From an uncultured Actinomycetes bacterium (lineage in GTDB: Bacteria > Actinomycetota > Geothermincolia > Fen-727 > JACVIW01): a stretch of DNA of 36,316 bases. The stretch lies in NCBI GenBank assembly GCA_937127245.1, contig CAKZLU010000006.1, forward strand, positions 1 through 36,316, read 5' to 3'. The position numbers and the translations under genes were made by a program. Positions 25,737 through 34,072 of the stretch are shown piece after piece (the first letter of the stretch is position 1; every line of letters starts with the position of its first letter). The notes under the pieces are model-generated. The model ran no database searches, was not told where the DNA came from, and worked only from the letters and a program-made list of their open reading frames with translations.

Positions 25737-26055
25737 CATTCTAACCTACATTTTCTGCGCTACCGGTGTCATATTTTTCCTCGGAGGGACAATCGGGATA
25801 TTAAGATGTCCTGACCTTTACGCAAGGCTGCATCCCTCGACGAAAGGCGACACCTTGGGGGCTTGCATGGTGGCCTTTGGTTTATGTCTTCAGTCGGGGC
25901 TCAGTCTCGACACTATAAAACTCCTTGCCGTTGTTTTCTTCCTGTTGCTTTCGAGCGCGACTTGCGGTCACGCAATTGGAAGGAGCGCTTTCACCTGCGG
26001 GGTTGTTCCCTGGCACAAAGAGGGCGTGGAGCCTTTTCCAAAGGAGGTTGACTGA
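25717..26055 (+). CDS. mrpG: Mrp/Mnh antiporter subunit G
   Basis: A 112-residue protein with three membrane segments. The family signature GILRCPDLYARLHPSTKGDT sits between the first and second spans. The start is TTG at 25717, inside the end of mrpF, with GGGAGGGGAG just before it; this is a strong ribosome site and no ATG is placed as well. The stop overlaps the next start by one base. Confidence 0.93.
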   Translation: MASTVNDILTYIFCATGVIFFLGGTIGILRCPDLYARLHPSTKGDTLGACMVAFGLCLQSGLSLDTIKLLAVVFFLLLSSATCGHAIGRSAFTCGVVPWHKEGVEPFPKEVD

Positions 26056-26303
26056 TGAGCTGGGTTCTTGACCTTCTGCTATTGATATTTTTGGTCTCCA
26101 CGGCTGCGGCGGTGATCATGCTAAAAGACCTTCTGGCTGCATCAATAGTTTTCAGCGCATACAGCCTGATGATGGCTATTTTGTGGACTGAGCTTAGGGC
26201 GCCTGACCTTGCTCTCACTGAAGCGGCTGTTGGAGCGGGCGTGACGACAGTTCTCTTCATTGTGACGGTATATAAAACGATAAGGAAAGAGGACCGGTCT
26301 TAA
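26055..26303 (+). CDS. MbhD-like (DUF4040) subunit, MrpA C-terminal domain as a separate protein
   Basis: An 82-residue protein with three short hydrophobic helices. LKDLLAASIVFSAYSLMMA, then APDLALTEAAVGAGVTTVL, matches the DUF4040/MbhD domain. In seven-gene Mrp operons this domain lies near the C terminus of the long MrpA protein; in archaeal Mbh complexes it is a separate subunit, as here. The ATG at 26055 overlaps the mrpG stop by one base, with AAGGAGG upstream. Confidence 0.88.
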   Translation: MSWVLDLLLLIFLVSTAAAVIMLKDLLAASIVFSAYSLMMAILWTELRAPDLALTEAAVGAGVTTVLFIVTVYKTIRKEDRS

Positions 26304-26306
26304 GCC

Positions 26307-27074
26307 ATGAAGTGGAAAAAGTTCGCGGTTGTTGCCTCGCTCAGCGTATTAGGTTTGCTTCTTGCGTATGCCATTGGCGAGATGCCGTCTTTTGGCTCCA
26401 AAAATACCCCCGATAAGCTTCACGTCATTCCGCGATACCTTCAGAAAAGCGAGGAAGAGGCGGGAGCTAAGAACATCATAACTGGCGTGATACTCAACTA
26501 CAGGGGTTACGATACAGAGGGAGAAGTGACGGTCATATTCAGCGCGCTCTGTGCGGTTGTTGCACTTCTTGGAAGGGAAAAAAGAAGGCTTAGCCGCTCG
26601 GGTGTTGACGCTGCCGGGAAGCCCACGAGCGTCATAGTTAACACCGTCGTCAGGTTTCTTGTTCCGATAATCTTATTCTTCGCCGTGTATGTGATGTTGC
26701 ACGGCGAGGACTCGCCTGGCGGAGGTTTTCAGGGAGGCGCAGTCGTCGGAGCGAGCATCATAATATTCACGCTTGCTTTCGGGCTTCCAAAGTCGACGGA
26801 AAAAATTCCACTGGGTTTTCGTATTCCTCTTGAGAGCATCGCGGTTTTTGCTTTTCTCTCGATGGGTTTTCTGGGAATGCTATTCGGTGTGAATTTTCTC
26901 ACGTTCATTCTTCCGGGACTTTCTCACGAACTGGCTCATACCGTGCGATTTTTGATGCTTTCTTTTATCGAGGTAGGAATAGGAGTCGCGGGCGGCATAA
27001 TTTTCACTTCTATCGTTTTTTCCATGATAAGGGAGGATGAGTATGAACTTCAGCCGGATCTTTCACAATCTTAA
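26307..27074 (+). CDS. mrpB: MbhE-like domain fused to antiporter subunit B
   Basis: A 255-residue membrane protein in two parts. The first 95 residues (GAKNIITGVILNYRGYDTEG followed by EVTVIFSALCAVVAL) correspond to the last segment of MrpA or MbhE. From about residue 110 it is MrpB (MnhB): RFLVPIILFFAVYVMLHGED, then SPGGGFQGGAVVGASIII, and later spans ending in VGIGVAGGIIF. The fusion of these parts is seen in several archaeal and bacterial Mrp/Mbh operons. The ribosome site is weak, so translation may be coupled to the gene four bases upstream. Confidence 0.88.
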   Translation: MKWKKFAVVASLSVLGLLLAYAIGEMPSFGSKNTPDKLHVIPRYLQKSEEEAGAKNIITGVILNYRGYDTEGEVTVIFSALCAVVALLGREKRRLSRSGVDAAGKPTSVIVNTVVRFLVPIILFFAVYVMLHGEDSPGGGFQGGAVVGASIIIFTLAFGLPKSTEKIPLGFRIPLESIAVFAFLSMGFLGMLFGVNFLTFILPGLSHELAHTVRFLMLSFIEVGIGVAGGIIFTSIVFSMIREDEYELQPDLSQS

Positions 27075-27408
27075 TTACGTTGTTTCGGCTGTTCTTTTCC
27101 TTATGGGTCTTTATACTGTTGCAGTCAAACCTAACCTTATCAAGAAATTGATGGGCTTAAACATAATGGAAACCGCAGTTTTCCTTTTCATCGTTTCCAC
27201 GGGCATGGTCAAGGGTGGTTACGCTCCAATTGTCGAGAAAGGAGTGAAGGCTTCAGAAATGGTAAATCCGATTCCCCAGGCTTTGATACTTACAGGTATC
27301 GTAGTTGCGGTCAGCACTACCGCGGTGGCGCTGGCATTATGCATCAAGATCCATGAGAGATTCGGGACGCTCGACGCGTCGAAAATACCCGGAAAGGAAG
27401 AGATTTGA
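27043..27408 (+). CDS. mrpC: Mrp/Mnh antiporter subunit C
   Basis: A 121-residue protein resembling NuoK, with three membrane spans. LNYVVSAVLFLMGLYTVAVK, then NLIKKLMGLNIMETAVFLFI, and the third span TGIVVAVSTTAVALALCIKI are typical. I chose the ATG at 27043, six bases after GGGAGG; another ATG at 27037 directly abuts that site. It overlaps the end of mrpB by 32 bases and its stop overlaps mrpD. Confidence 0.93.
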   Translation: MNFSRIFHNLNYVVSAVLFLMGLYTVAVKPNLIKKLMGLNIMETAVFLFIVSTGMVKGGYAPIVEKGVKASEMVNPIPQALILTGIVVAVSTTAVALALCIKIHERFGTLDASKIPGKEEI

Positions 27409-28895
27409 GCGTCTCGAGTTTCCCCATCCTGCTGACGGCTATACCACTCAGTTTCGCGGCTTTATGTCCTATTTGGGGCATGTGGAAAAAAGAGGCGTGC
27501 TTTCCGTGGTCGGTTGCAGGCGTTTCAGCGACAGCCTTTATTTCCTGGGCTCTCGTTTCTAAATTTTCAGCAGTAGGGACAATAGGTTATAAGGTGGGTG
27601 GATGGGCTCCTCCATGGGGAATCCATATCAGGATTGACTTCATAGGCATGCTCCTGGCAGTCGTCATATCGAGTGCTGGTCTGCTGATTCTAATTTATTC
27701 GTGGAGATACATAGTTCATGAGGTAGAGGAAGCAAAAATCCCCTACTACTACACTTTGTACCTTTTGATATTCGCCGCCATGCTCGGTTTTTCGATTACC
27801 GGGGACCTGTTTAACCTGTTCGTTTTCATGGAGATTTTTTCCATAACTTCATATGCGCTTGTTGCGGTCAGCGGGGAAGGAAAAGCGCTACGGGCTGCCT
27901 TCAAATACCTGCTTATGGGCGCGGTCTCAAGCATAACCGTTCTTTTCTCCATTGCATTCTTGTACAGCGTGATTGGAAGCTTGAACATGCTCGATATCTC
28001 AAAGCGCCTTCCGAATACCCCTTACGTTGTCGTGGTCAATACCGCTCTGGCTCTTTTCACCGCTGCTTTCGCCGTAAAAGCGGCGGTTTTTCCAGTGCAC
28101 ATGTGGCTTCCGGATGCGCACTCGATTGCGCCTTCTCCCATCAGCGCCATTCTTTCCGCGCTTGTGATAAAGATGGGTGTGCTCGGTATCTTTCGAGTGG
28201 TGTTCACGATCTACGGACACGGCTTTCCCTCAACATCTAACCTGTGGTCGAGCCTCTGCGGTTTTGTATCATGGGCTGCGGCTTTTTCGATCGTAATAGG
28301 TTCCTCCATGGCGATAATCCAGAGGGAACTGAAAGTCATGATAGCCTATTCTTCGGTGGCTCATATTGGTTACATACTTCTTGGAATTTGCATGCTCGCG
28401 CCCAGGGGTATGACGGGGGGCATTTTCAATATAGTCGCCCATGCCATGGGCAAGGCATGTTTCTTCCTTGTCGCTGGCTCGTTGATTTACAAACACAACA
28501 TGAAAAGAATAAGGGAACTCAGGGGTATAGGAAGAACTATGCCTGTGACCGCGGGCGCCTTTGCCATAGCCTCGCTATCGATAGTCGGTCTTCCTCCCTC
28601 GGCGGGATTCATGGCGAAGTGGTATCTTCTTTGGGGATGTTTCCAAAAAGGAAGATACGTCTTTGTGGCTATGGTTCTGCTCGGAAGTCTGCTGTCAGCG
28701 ATTTACTGTTTCAGGGTTGTATATTACATGTTTTTCACGGGACCGAGACTGCATACTCAAAAAGTTGACGAGGTACCCCCGAGCATGTACGTGCCTGCGG
28801 CGCTTTTGTCCCTCGGGACGCTGGTGTTGGGCATTTATTCCACTCCGCTGATATCTGCGATAAACAAGTTTGTCGGTTCTTTGCCGGTTAAGTGA
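27405..28895 (+). CDS. mrpD: Mrp/Mnh antiporter subunit D
   Basis: A 496-residue proton-channel subunit of the NuoL/M/N type with about 14 membrane spans. The conserved glutamate in the fifth span is Glu143 (FVFMEIFSITSYAL) and the lysine in the seventh is Lys225 (AAFAVKAAVFPVHMWLPDAH), equivalent to the essential Glu137 and Lys219 of Bacillus MrpD. The start is TTG at 27405, overlapping the mrpC stop (TTGA), with GGAAAGGAAG upstream. It is followed by a 125-base gap, the longest in the operon. Confidence 0.93.
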   Translation: MSVSSFPILLTAIPLSFAALCPIWGMWKKEACFPWSVAGVSATAFISWALVSKFSAVGTIGYKVGGWAPPWGIHIRIDFIGMLLAVVISSAGLLILIYSWRYIVHEVEEAKIPYYYTLYLLIFAAMLGFSITGDLFNLFVFMEIFSITSYALVAVSGEGKALRAAFKYLLMGAVSSITVLFSIAFLYSVIGSLNMLDISKRLPNTPYVVVVNTALALFTAAFAVKAAVFPVHMWLPDAHSIAPSPISAILSALVIKMGVLGIFRVVFTIYGHGFPSTSNLWSSLCGFVSWAAAFSIVIGSSMAIIQRELKVMIAYSSVAHIGYILLGICMLAPRGMTGGIFNIVAHAMGKACFFLVAGSLIYKHNMKRIRELRGIGRTMPVTAGAFAIASLSIVGLPPSAGFMAKWYLLWGCFQKGRYVFVAMVLLGSLLSAIYCFRVVYYMFFTGPRLHTQKVDEVPPSMYVPAALLSLGTLVLGIYSTPLISAINKFVGSLPVK

Positions 28896-29020
28896 TTGCG
28901 TAAGCAACAGAGGGCTTTTTGCGAGAGCTCTATACTTGGTGGTCGTCGCTTGGGCTTGGCGGCGCCGGAGGCTGATGGATTGTTGTCGAATTTCGTTACG
29001 AGGAGTGTTTAGGAGGGCTT

Positions 29021-30499
29021 TTGGGTAGAGAGGTCAAATCAGTATTGCCGATCCTGATAGTCTTTACACCGTGTCTATCGCTTGCGGGCGCTCTTCTCTG
29101 GAGAAATAAGCGGCCTAGGTTTGCCAGGTTCGTGTATGTGGGAAGCAGTGTTCTCACTTTCATACTCATACTTCTCCTGTACCCGAGGGCGATGAATGGA
29201 ACCGTCTCCACCCAAACCATCTTGGAGATCGCCCCGAGGATAACTCTCGGTTTCAGGATTGACACCCTCGGTTTTTATTTCGGTCTTCTTCTGTCTGTCC
29301 TTTGGGTTATTGCCAGTTTCTATTCGCTCGGTTATATAACGAGCAGAGAGACCCGATATTACTCCTTCCTCTCCCTTAACCTTTCTTTTTGCCTCGGGGT
29401 GGCGTTTTCGGCGAACATGTTCACTTTGTTCATTTTTTACGAGTTAATGAGCCTTTTTACCTATCCGCTGATAATACACGACGAAACGGACATAGCCCGC
29501 AGAGCCGGGTTGAAATATCTGGTCTATTCGATTACCGCGGGTGCGGTAATCCTTGCCGCTCTCATAATGCAGTATTTTTACAGCGGCACGCTCGCGTTTA
29601 CGGGTCGCGGAACGATCGGCGCGGCCGGTGTGAGCGCGGGTGTGCTCAAGGTAATATTTTCCATTTATCTTCTCGGTTTTGGCGTGAAAGCTTGTATAAT
29701 GCCTCTCCATGGATGGGTTCCAGACGCTCACCCCGCCGCGCCAGCTCCCGCGAGCGCGCTTCTGTCGGGTGTGATACTTAAAGTAGGCGTCTTCGGAATC
29801 ATGAGGGTCGTATATGACGTTTTCGGAGTGGACCTGCTTAAGAGACTGGGAGTCTCTCTCCCGATGCTGTATGTGGCAAGCATATCGATAATTGTGGCCT
29901 CAATTTTCGCCATCACCCAGACAGATTTGAAGAGGAGGCTCGCTTATTCGAGCGTGGGGCAGGTTTCATACATAATCTTCGGCTTGTTTCTCCTCTCAAA
30001 AAGCGGAGCTTACGGGGCTATGCTGCACGTTGCTCACCACGCTTTTATGAAAGGGACGCTGTTCCTTTGCTCTGGGATAATAATGCACGAACTGGGCACA
30101 AAGGATGTAAGAGAGATGGACGGCGCCGGTGCGAAGATACCCCTGACAATGATTGCGTTTTCGATAGCGGCACTCGGCATGATGGGGACACCCGTTACTT
30201 GCGGATTTATTTCAAAATGGCTCCTGGGTGTTGGGTCGGTTGAGGCTCACAGGGTGTATTTTATAGCCGTACTGCTTATAAGTTCACTCCTTAACGCCGT
30301 TTATTTCCTGCCAATCGTTTATTCGGCGTTTTTCAAGAAAGTGACAGTGAGGGAACTATTCAGCCATGAGGCACCGTTGAGCATGCTTCTGCCGACGCTC
30401 ATCTGTGCAGTTTTGGTCCTGATATTGGGCGTGTTTGTAACGGTGCCGGGTCTTCCGTATTCTTTAATTAAAGTCGTGATGAAGGTGATACCTCTGTGA
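29021..30499 (+). CDS. Second MrpD-like antiporter subunit (NuoN/M-like)
   Basis: A 492-residue, about 14-span protein of the same superfamily as mrpD, but clearly different in sequence. It keeps Glu141 (FIFYELMSLFTYPL) in TM5 and Lys223 (GFGVKACIMPLHGWVPDAH) in TM7, so it is likely an active proton channel. The TTG at 29021 has AGGAGGG upstream. Its stop overlaps the next start by four bases. Extra antiporter-like subunits of this kind occur in some Mrp-type operons of anaerobes and archaea. Confidence 0.9.
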   Translation: MGREVKSVLPILIVFTPCLSLAGALLWRNKRPRFARFVYVGSSVLTFILILLLYPRAMNGTVSTQTILEIAPRITLGFRIDTLGFYFGLLLSVLWVIASFYSLGYITSRETRYYSFLSLNLSFCLGVAFSANMFTLFIFYELMSLFTYPLIIHDETDIARRAGLKYLVYSITAGAVILAALIMQYFYSGTLAFTGRGTIGAAGVSAGVLKVIFSIYLLGFGVKACIMPLHGWVPDAHPAAPAPASALLSGVILKVGVFGIMRVVYDVFGVDLLKRLGVSLPMLYVASISIIVASIFAITQTDLKRRLAYSSVGQVSYIIFGLFLLSKSGAYGAMLHVAHHAFMKGTLFLCSGIIMHELGTKDVREMDGAGAKIPLTMIAFSIAALGMMGTPVTCGFISKWLLGVGSVEAHRVYFIAVLLISSLLNAVYFLPIVYSAFFKKVTVRELFSHEAPLSMLLPTLICAVLVLILGVFVTVPGLPYSLIKVVMKVIPL

Positions 30500-32727
30500 T
30501 TTTTTATGCGGTTGAGCATGGAACACATATAGCAAAGATTACGTTTTCGCCCCTGCCAGGCATTGCCATACTCATTCCCATAGCAGGAGCACTTGCTGTT
30601 TTTATCGTCGGTGATAGGAGCGAAAAGTTTCGAAACCTTCTCGCCATTGCCTTTTCGGCAGCATCTTTTCTCTGCTGCGTTTTAATCTTTCCTCGTGTGT
30701 TTTCACACGGAAGGATTCTTCAGACTACCCTCCCCCTTTTCTTCGGAGAGTTTGTTGTGTCCGCGGATCGCCTCGGTTTGATTTTTGCGCTTGTGGCTTC
30801 AGGTGCCTGGCTTTTTTCCACCATCTACGCTTACAGTTACATACAGCACGAGGAAAGGAGAACAAGATACCATACATTTTCCCTTCTCACGGAAGCAGCA
30901 ACCCTTGGTGTTTTCCTCGCCTCAAATTTCTTTGTGCTATTTGTCTTTTTTGAGCTTATGGGAATGCTCGCCTACGTGCTTGTGGTGCACAGTCAGACTT
31001 ACGAGGCAAGAAAAGCGGGCGTCAAATACATATTCATGACCATATACGGTGGATTAAGTTTACTCGCGGGTATTGTTCTTTACTATTCTTACGCGAACGG
31101 AGTCTCTTTCGCTCCGGGCGAGAAGAGCGCTTACCTGCTCACGTCGGCGTGTTTCATAGCAGTTTCATTCATGATGGTTGGCTATGGTATCAAGGCGGGC
31201 ATGATACCGCTGCACGTATGGCTTCCGCTCGCGCATCCCGCCGCTCCATCCCCGGCGAGCGCTCTGCTTTCTGGGGTGATGATAAAAGCCGGGGCATTCG
31301 GGTTGATAAGATTGATTGGCACATTCCACGTGGGCGCAGCAGCGCACGGTTCTGCGGGAGTCCTGGCTTCTTCTGGGGGCGGTGAACATGCCCCGGCGGT
31401 TCATGCTTCAGCGAACATGGCGAACCTTCACGTGCTTGGTTGGGCTTTGATTGTTCTTGCTGTGGTGACTATGGTCGGGGGCATGATACTTGCTCTCGTG
31501 CAGACCAACATCAAGCGCCTGTTGGCTTACTCGAGCATAAGTCAGATGGGATATATTCTCATGGGTCTGGGGGCTGCTGCCTTCCTAGGTCATGAAGGGG
31601 CGATGGGGCTTGCGGGAGGAATTTATCACATACTCAATCACACGATGTTCAAAGCACTCCTTTTCCTGGGGGTGGGCGCGGTATATTACAGCACTCACAC
31701 TCTCCAACTGACAGAACTCGGTGGCTTGTGGAAAAAGATGCCAGTTACGGCATTCCTTTGCTGCGTGGCGGGTCTCGGGATAATGGGGATACCTCTTTTC
31801 AACGGTTTTGCGAGCAAGACTCTCCTTCACCACGCAATTGTGGAGGCGGCGCATGTTGGCGGTCCGCTCATTAAAGCTGTCGAGGTTATATTCATAATTA
31901 CGGCGGGCGGTACAATTTGCTACATCGCCAAACTCATACTACTCACCTTCTTCGGTCATTACAGGGGCATAGCGCATGATTCTGGCTCATCTAAAAGAGA
32001 GGTTTCGGCAGATTCGATTCATGCCGGAGCCGGAAGCGAGTCTCTGTCTTCCGAATTGGTTGCCGTGGAGCACGTTGGCGCGGATGTTCACAATTCCGCC
32101 GGTTCAGCGGGAGAGCACGCCAGAGAAGTGCCTTTCCCCATGCAAATAGGTATGGCTGCCTTTGCGTGCGGCATTCTGGTATTCGGATTGTTCCCGCATC
32201 TTGTGCTTTCGAAAATAATCGCGCCCGTTCTTGGGTCTTTTGCGAACCTTGATCCACATATGGTCCACCACATTGCCGAAGAGCATATTTTTACGCTTTC
32301 TAATATAAAAGGCATTCTGCCCTCACTCGGCGTCGGGATTACCTTCTTTGTAGTCGCGATGAAATGGGACCTTTTCAGGCTTAAGCTTCCCGAAACTTTC
32401 GGAATTGACTATTACTATTCAAAAGCCGAGATTGGTTTTTTGAGGCTTTGCCTTGCTGGATCCAAGCGCCACGCCGAGCTCCGCGCAAAATACTGGCCTC
32501 TGGCTAAGAGTTTAGGTCAGTACATATACGAATGGGGGGTCAGTGTTCGTTCGCGTTACCGGGAGCGCAGGAGGGCGGTTATTGACCGCATCGTGACAAT
32601 ACCTCTTGATATACAAGGTTTTGCCGCTTACATACTCGCCCGCCAGTTCACCGGAGATATCGCCTATGGAACAGTCATAATCGCCGTGGTGATAGCGCTT
32701 CTTGCCATAGGGGTATTTCTGAAATAG
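30496..32727 (+). CDS. Third antiporter-like subunit (MrpA-N/NuoL-like) with lateral-helix-type C terminus
   Basis: A 743-residue NuoL/MrpA-N family protein. Glu153 (FFELMGMLAY) and Lys233 (GYGIKAGMIPLHVWLPLAHP) are the channel residues. After the core spans come a long polar, basic and amphipathic stretch (about 650-710) and a final membrane span ending in VIALLAIGVFLK. That is how the lateral helix plus last anchor of NuoL and MrpA are built. Two insertions rich in His, Gly, Ala and Ser lie at about 276-312 and 491-540, outside the spans. The GTG at 30496 follows GAAGGTGAT. It is the last gene of the operon. Confidence 0.88.
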   Translation: MIFYAVEHGTHIAKITFSPLPGIAILIPIAGALAVFIVGDRSEKFRNLLAIAFSAASFLCCVLIFPRVFSHGRILQTTLPLFFGEFVVSADRLGLIFALVASGAWLFSTIYAYSYIQHEERRTRYHTFSLLTEAATLGVFLASNFFVLFVFFELMGMLAYVLVVHSQTYEARKAGVKYIFMTIYGGLSLLAGIVLYYSYANGVSFAPGEKSAYLLTSACFIAVSFMMVGYGIKAGMIPLHVWLPLAHPAAPSPASALLSGVMIKAGAFGLIRLIGTFHVGAAAHGSAGVLASSGGGEHAPAVHASANMANLHVLGWALIVLAVVTMVGGMILALVQTNIKRLLAYSSISQMGYILMGLGAAAFLGHEGAMGLAGGIYHILNHTMFKALLFLGVGAVYYSTHTLQLTELGGLWKKMPVTAFLCCVAGLGIMGIPLFNGFASKTLLHHAIVEAAHVGGPLIKAVEVIFIITAGGTICYIAKLILLTFFGHYRGIAHDSGSSKREVSADSIHAGAGSESLSSELVAVEHVGADVHNSAGSAGEHAREVPFPMQIGMAAFACGILVFGLFPHLVLSKIIAPVLGSFANLDPHMVHHIAEEHIFTLSNIKGILPSLGVGITFFVVAMKWDLFRLKLPETFGIDYYYSKAEIGFLRLCLAGSKRHAELRAKYWPLAKSLGQYIYEWGVSVRSRYRERRRAVIDRIVTIPLDIQGFAAYILARQFTGDIAYGTVIIAVVIALLAIGVFLK

Positions 32728-32750
32728 ATGTTATGGGGAAATTTGCGTTC

Positions 32751-33065
32751 TTATTCGCTGTTTCCTTTAAAGATTCTTACAATATTTCTGATTATAGATG
32801 AGACCATCTTGCGAAATCGCGAAAAAATATTGGGCTTCTTTTTCTTCATGAGAACCTTACATTCATCGCACAGCTTCTTTCCCTCCGGTATTTGCTTCCC
32901 GCATCTTTCGCAGGTTGAGAATCTCTCTTTGGGGAATTTTCGCTGCGGGGTTTTAAAGGGTCTTTGAATCGAGCCACATCTTTCGCATATTCTCATATAC
33001 GGCTCGAGCGGATGCCCGCAAACGATACAAGTTCTTTCGGGAGCGCTCTTTTCGTTATCCCTCAT
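32751..33065 (-). CDS. Small protein with two zinc ribbons
   Basis: A 104-residue protein with two CxxC...CxxC zinc ribbons. The first is CIVCGHPLEPYMRICERCG, the second CERCGKQIPEGKKLCDEC. A basic segment KKKKPNIFSRFRKM and a hydrophobic, basic C terminus (SSIIRNIVRIFKG) follow, perhaps an amphipathic membrane-binding helix. I chose the ATG at 33065 with AAGGA seven bases upstream; a TTG at 33086 would add seven residues. It may bind nucleic acid or protein; no function can be assigned. It is convergent with the Mrp operon, 23 bases from its end. Confidence 0.7.
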   Translation of the reverse strand: MRDNEKSAPERTCIVCGHPLEPYMRICERCGSIQRPFKTPQRKFPKERFSTCERCGKQIPEGKKLCDECKVLMKKKKPNIFSRFRKMVSSIIRNIVRIFKGNSE

Positions 33066-33224
33066 GACAATTTCCTTTTTGCCCAAAGAATGACTGTTGG
33101 CGAGTTACGGTTTTTCATTGCCCGCAAGATTCAACTCAACATCAATCAAGACGGGAATAGTTTACACCATGAGGTCAATCGTTCGTAGCAGATAAAAGAG
33201 GTCTTAAAATCGAAGGTTTTTTGT

Positions 33225-33695
33225 CTATTGTGTTTGCTTACCGAATATCGTTTCGGGCACGGAGGAAAATTGCCGTCTCAGGAAGATTTGTTCCTGAGAT
33301 TTTTCAGTTTGGATAATAAGTCCCCGCCGGAAGCTCAGGGCGCCAGGGCGCGAAGGGGGATGTTTTCTCACGTGCGAAATGATCAGTATTGCTCCGATCA
33401 GGAGCGCAATAATGATTATGCTGATGATTATTCTTATTATCCAGGATTTGGCGAAATACTCGTGTCTCGACGTAAGAACACCGATTCCATTAGCCTGCGT
33501 GGTGGTATCTTTCCGCTGTATTCGCCCGGGGCCTTTCATGAGCGTATCCGGTTTTTCTTCAATATATGCTGGTTCCTCTTCCAGGATATCGGACTCTTTG
33601 TCGAGGGGCGAATTGCAGGCAGGACAAAACCAACTGTTGTCTGGAACAAAGGTATCGCACGATGGGCATGTTCTTTCTTGCTTGTCCATGGGCAT
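33225..33695 (-). CDS. Zinc-ribbon single-pass membrane protein
   Basis: A 156-residue protein. A zinc ribbon with two CxxC pairs (CPSCDTFVPDNSWFCPACN, residues 10-28) is followed by an acidic linker, one strong membrane span (IIRIIISIIIIALLIGAILI at about 85-106), and a basic, Ser- and Arg-rich tail of about 45 residues. Start at the ATG 33695; a second ATG three residues later is equally possible. It has a good candidate promoter. The layout matches the other zinc-ribbon membrane proteins in this window, although sequences differ. Confidence 0.68.
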   Translation of the reverse strand: MPMDKQERTCPSCDTFVPDNSWFCPACNSPLDKESDILEEEPAYIEEKPDTLMKGPGRIQRKDTTTQANGIGVLTSRHEYFAKSWIIRIIISIIIIALLIGAILIISHVRKHPPSRPGALSFRRGLIIQTEKSQEQIFLRRQFSSVPETIFGKQTQ

Positions 33696-33718
33696 CGCTT
33701 CTCAAATGTTGTTTAGGA

Positions 33719-33747
33719 ATGATAATGCAGATTATCTGATATGTCCA
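33719..33747 (-). promoter_or_regulatory. Candidate promoter with palindrome in the spacer
   Basis: On the minus strand TGGACA (33747-33742) and TATCAT (33724-33719) are exactly 17 bases apart, each five of six matches to consensus. The perfect 11-base palindrome CAGATTATCTG (33728-33738) lies in the spacer and could be an operator. The predicted start is about 17 bases before the zinc-ribbon ATG. Confidence 0.5.
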
Positions 33748-33936
33748 TGATTTATGAGGATTTTTTTATGTTGCTTGTATGGCGAGGCTTAGGGCATGAA
33801 CCGCTTTCGGCTCTGCGCGTTAAAACTTACAGGTCTACTGACCTTCTGATTGGTTTTCGAGGAACTTTGTCGGACTCTTCTATGGGATGTTTCACAGGAA
33901 TAGGAGATATTGAAATTTCTTGCCCCTTTATTGACT

Positions 33937-33942
33937 TATAAT
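33937..33942 (+). promoter_or_regulatory. Perfect TATAAT -10 element before the amidohydrolase gene
   Basis: A consensus -10 hexamer 130 bases before the ATG at 34073. TTGAAA at 33910 is 21 bases further up, longer than normal spacing. A candidate only. Confidence 0.35.
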
Positions 33943-34072
33943 TAACGGGGCTGAAATCGCGTCCATCGTTTTAAGGCGGTTTTGATTTTGACATAATGAT
34001 GGCTCTCCCAAAGATCGATTGCCCACCGGGACTCGGAGTTGCAGGCGTAAAGGAGTTAGATAGGGGTGGACA

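Larger units (their letters stand above)
33696..34072. other. 377-bp divergent intergenic region
   Basis: This stretch holds the promoters of the divergent zinc-ribbon gene and the amidohydrolase gene, annotated separately. A frame of 66 codons on the plus strand lacks a ribosome site and recognisable sequence, and I do not call it a gene. Confidence 0.5.

Noticed and set aside
33228-33716. 162-codon plus-strand frame
   Set aside because: Antisense shadow of the zinc-ribbon membrane gene, which has the better promoter and a clear ribbon and membrane span.
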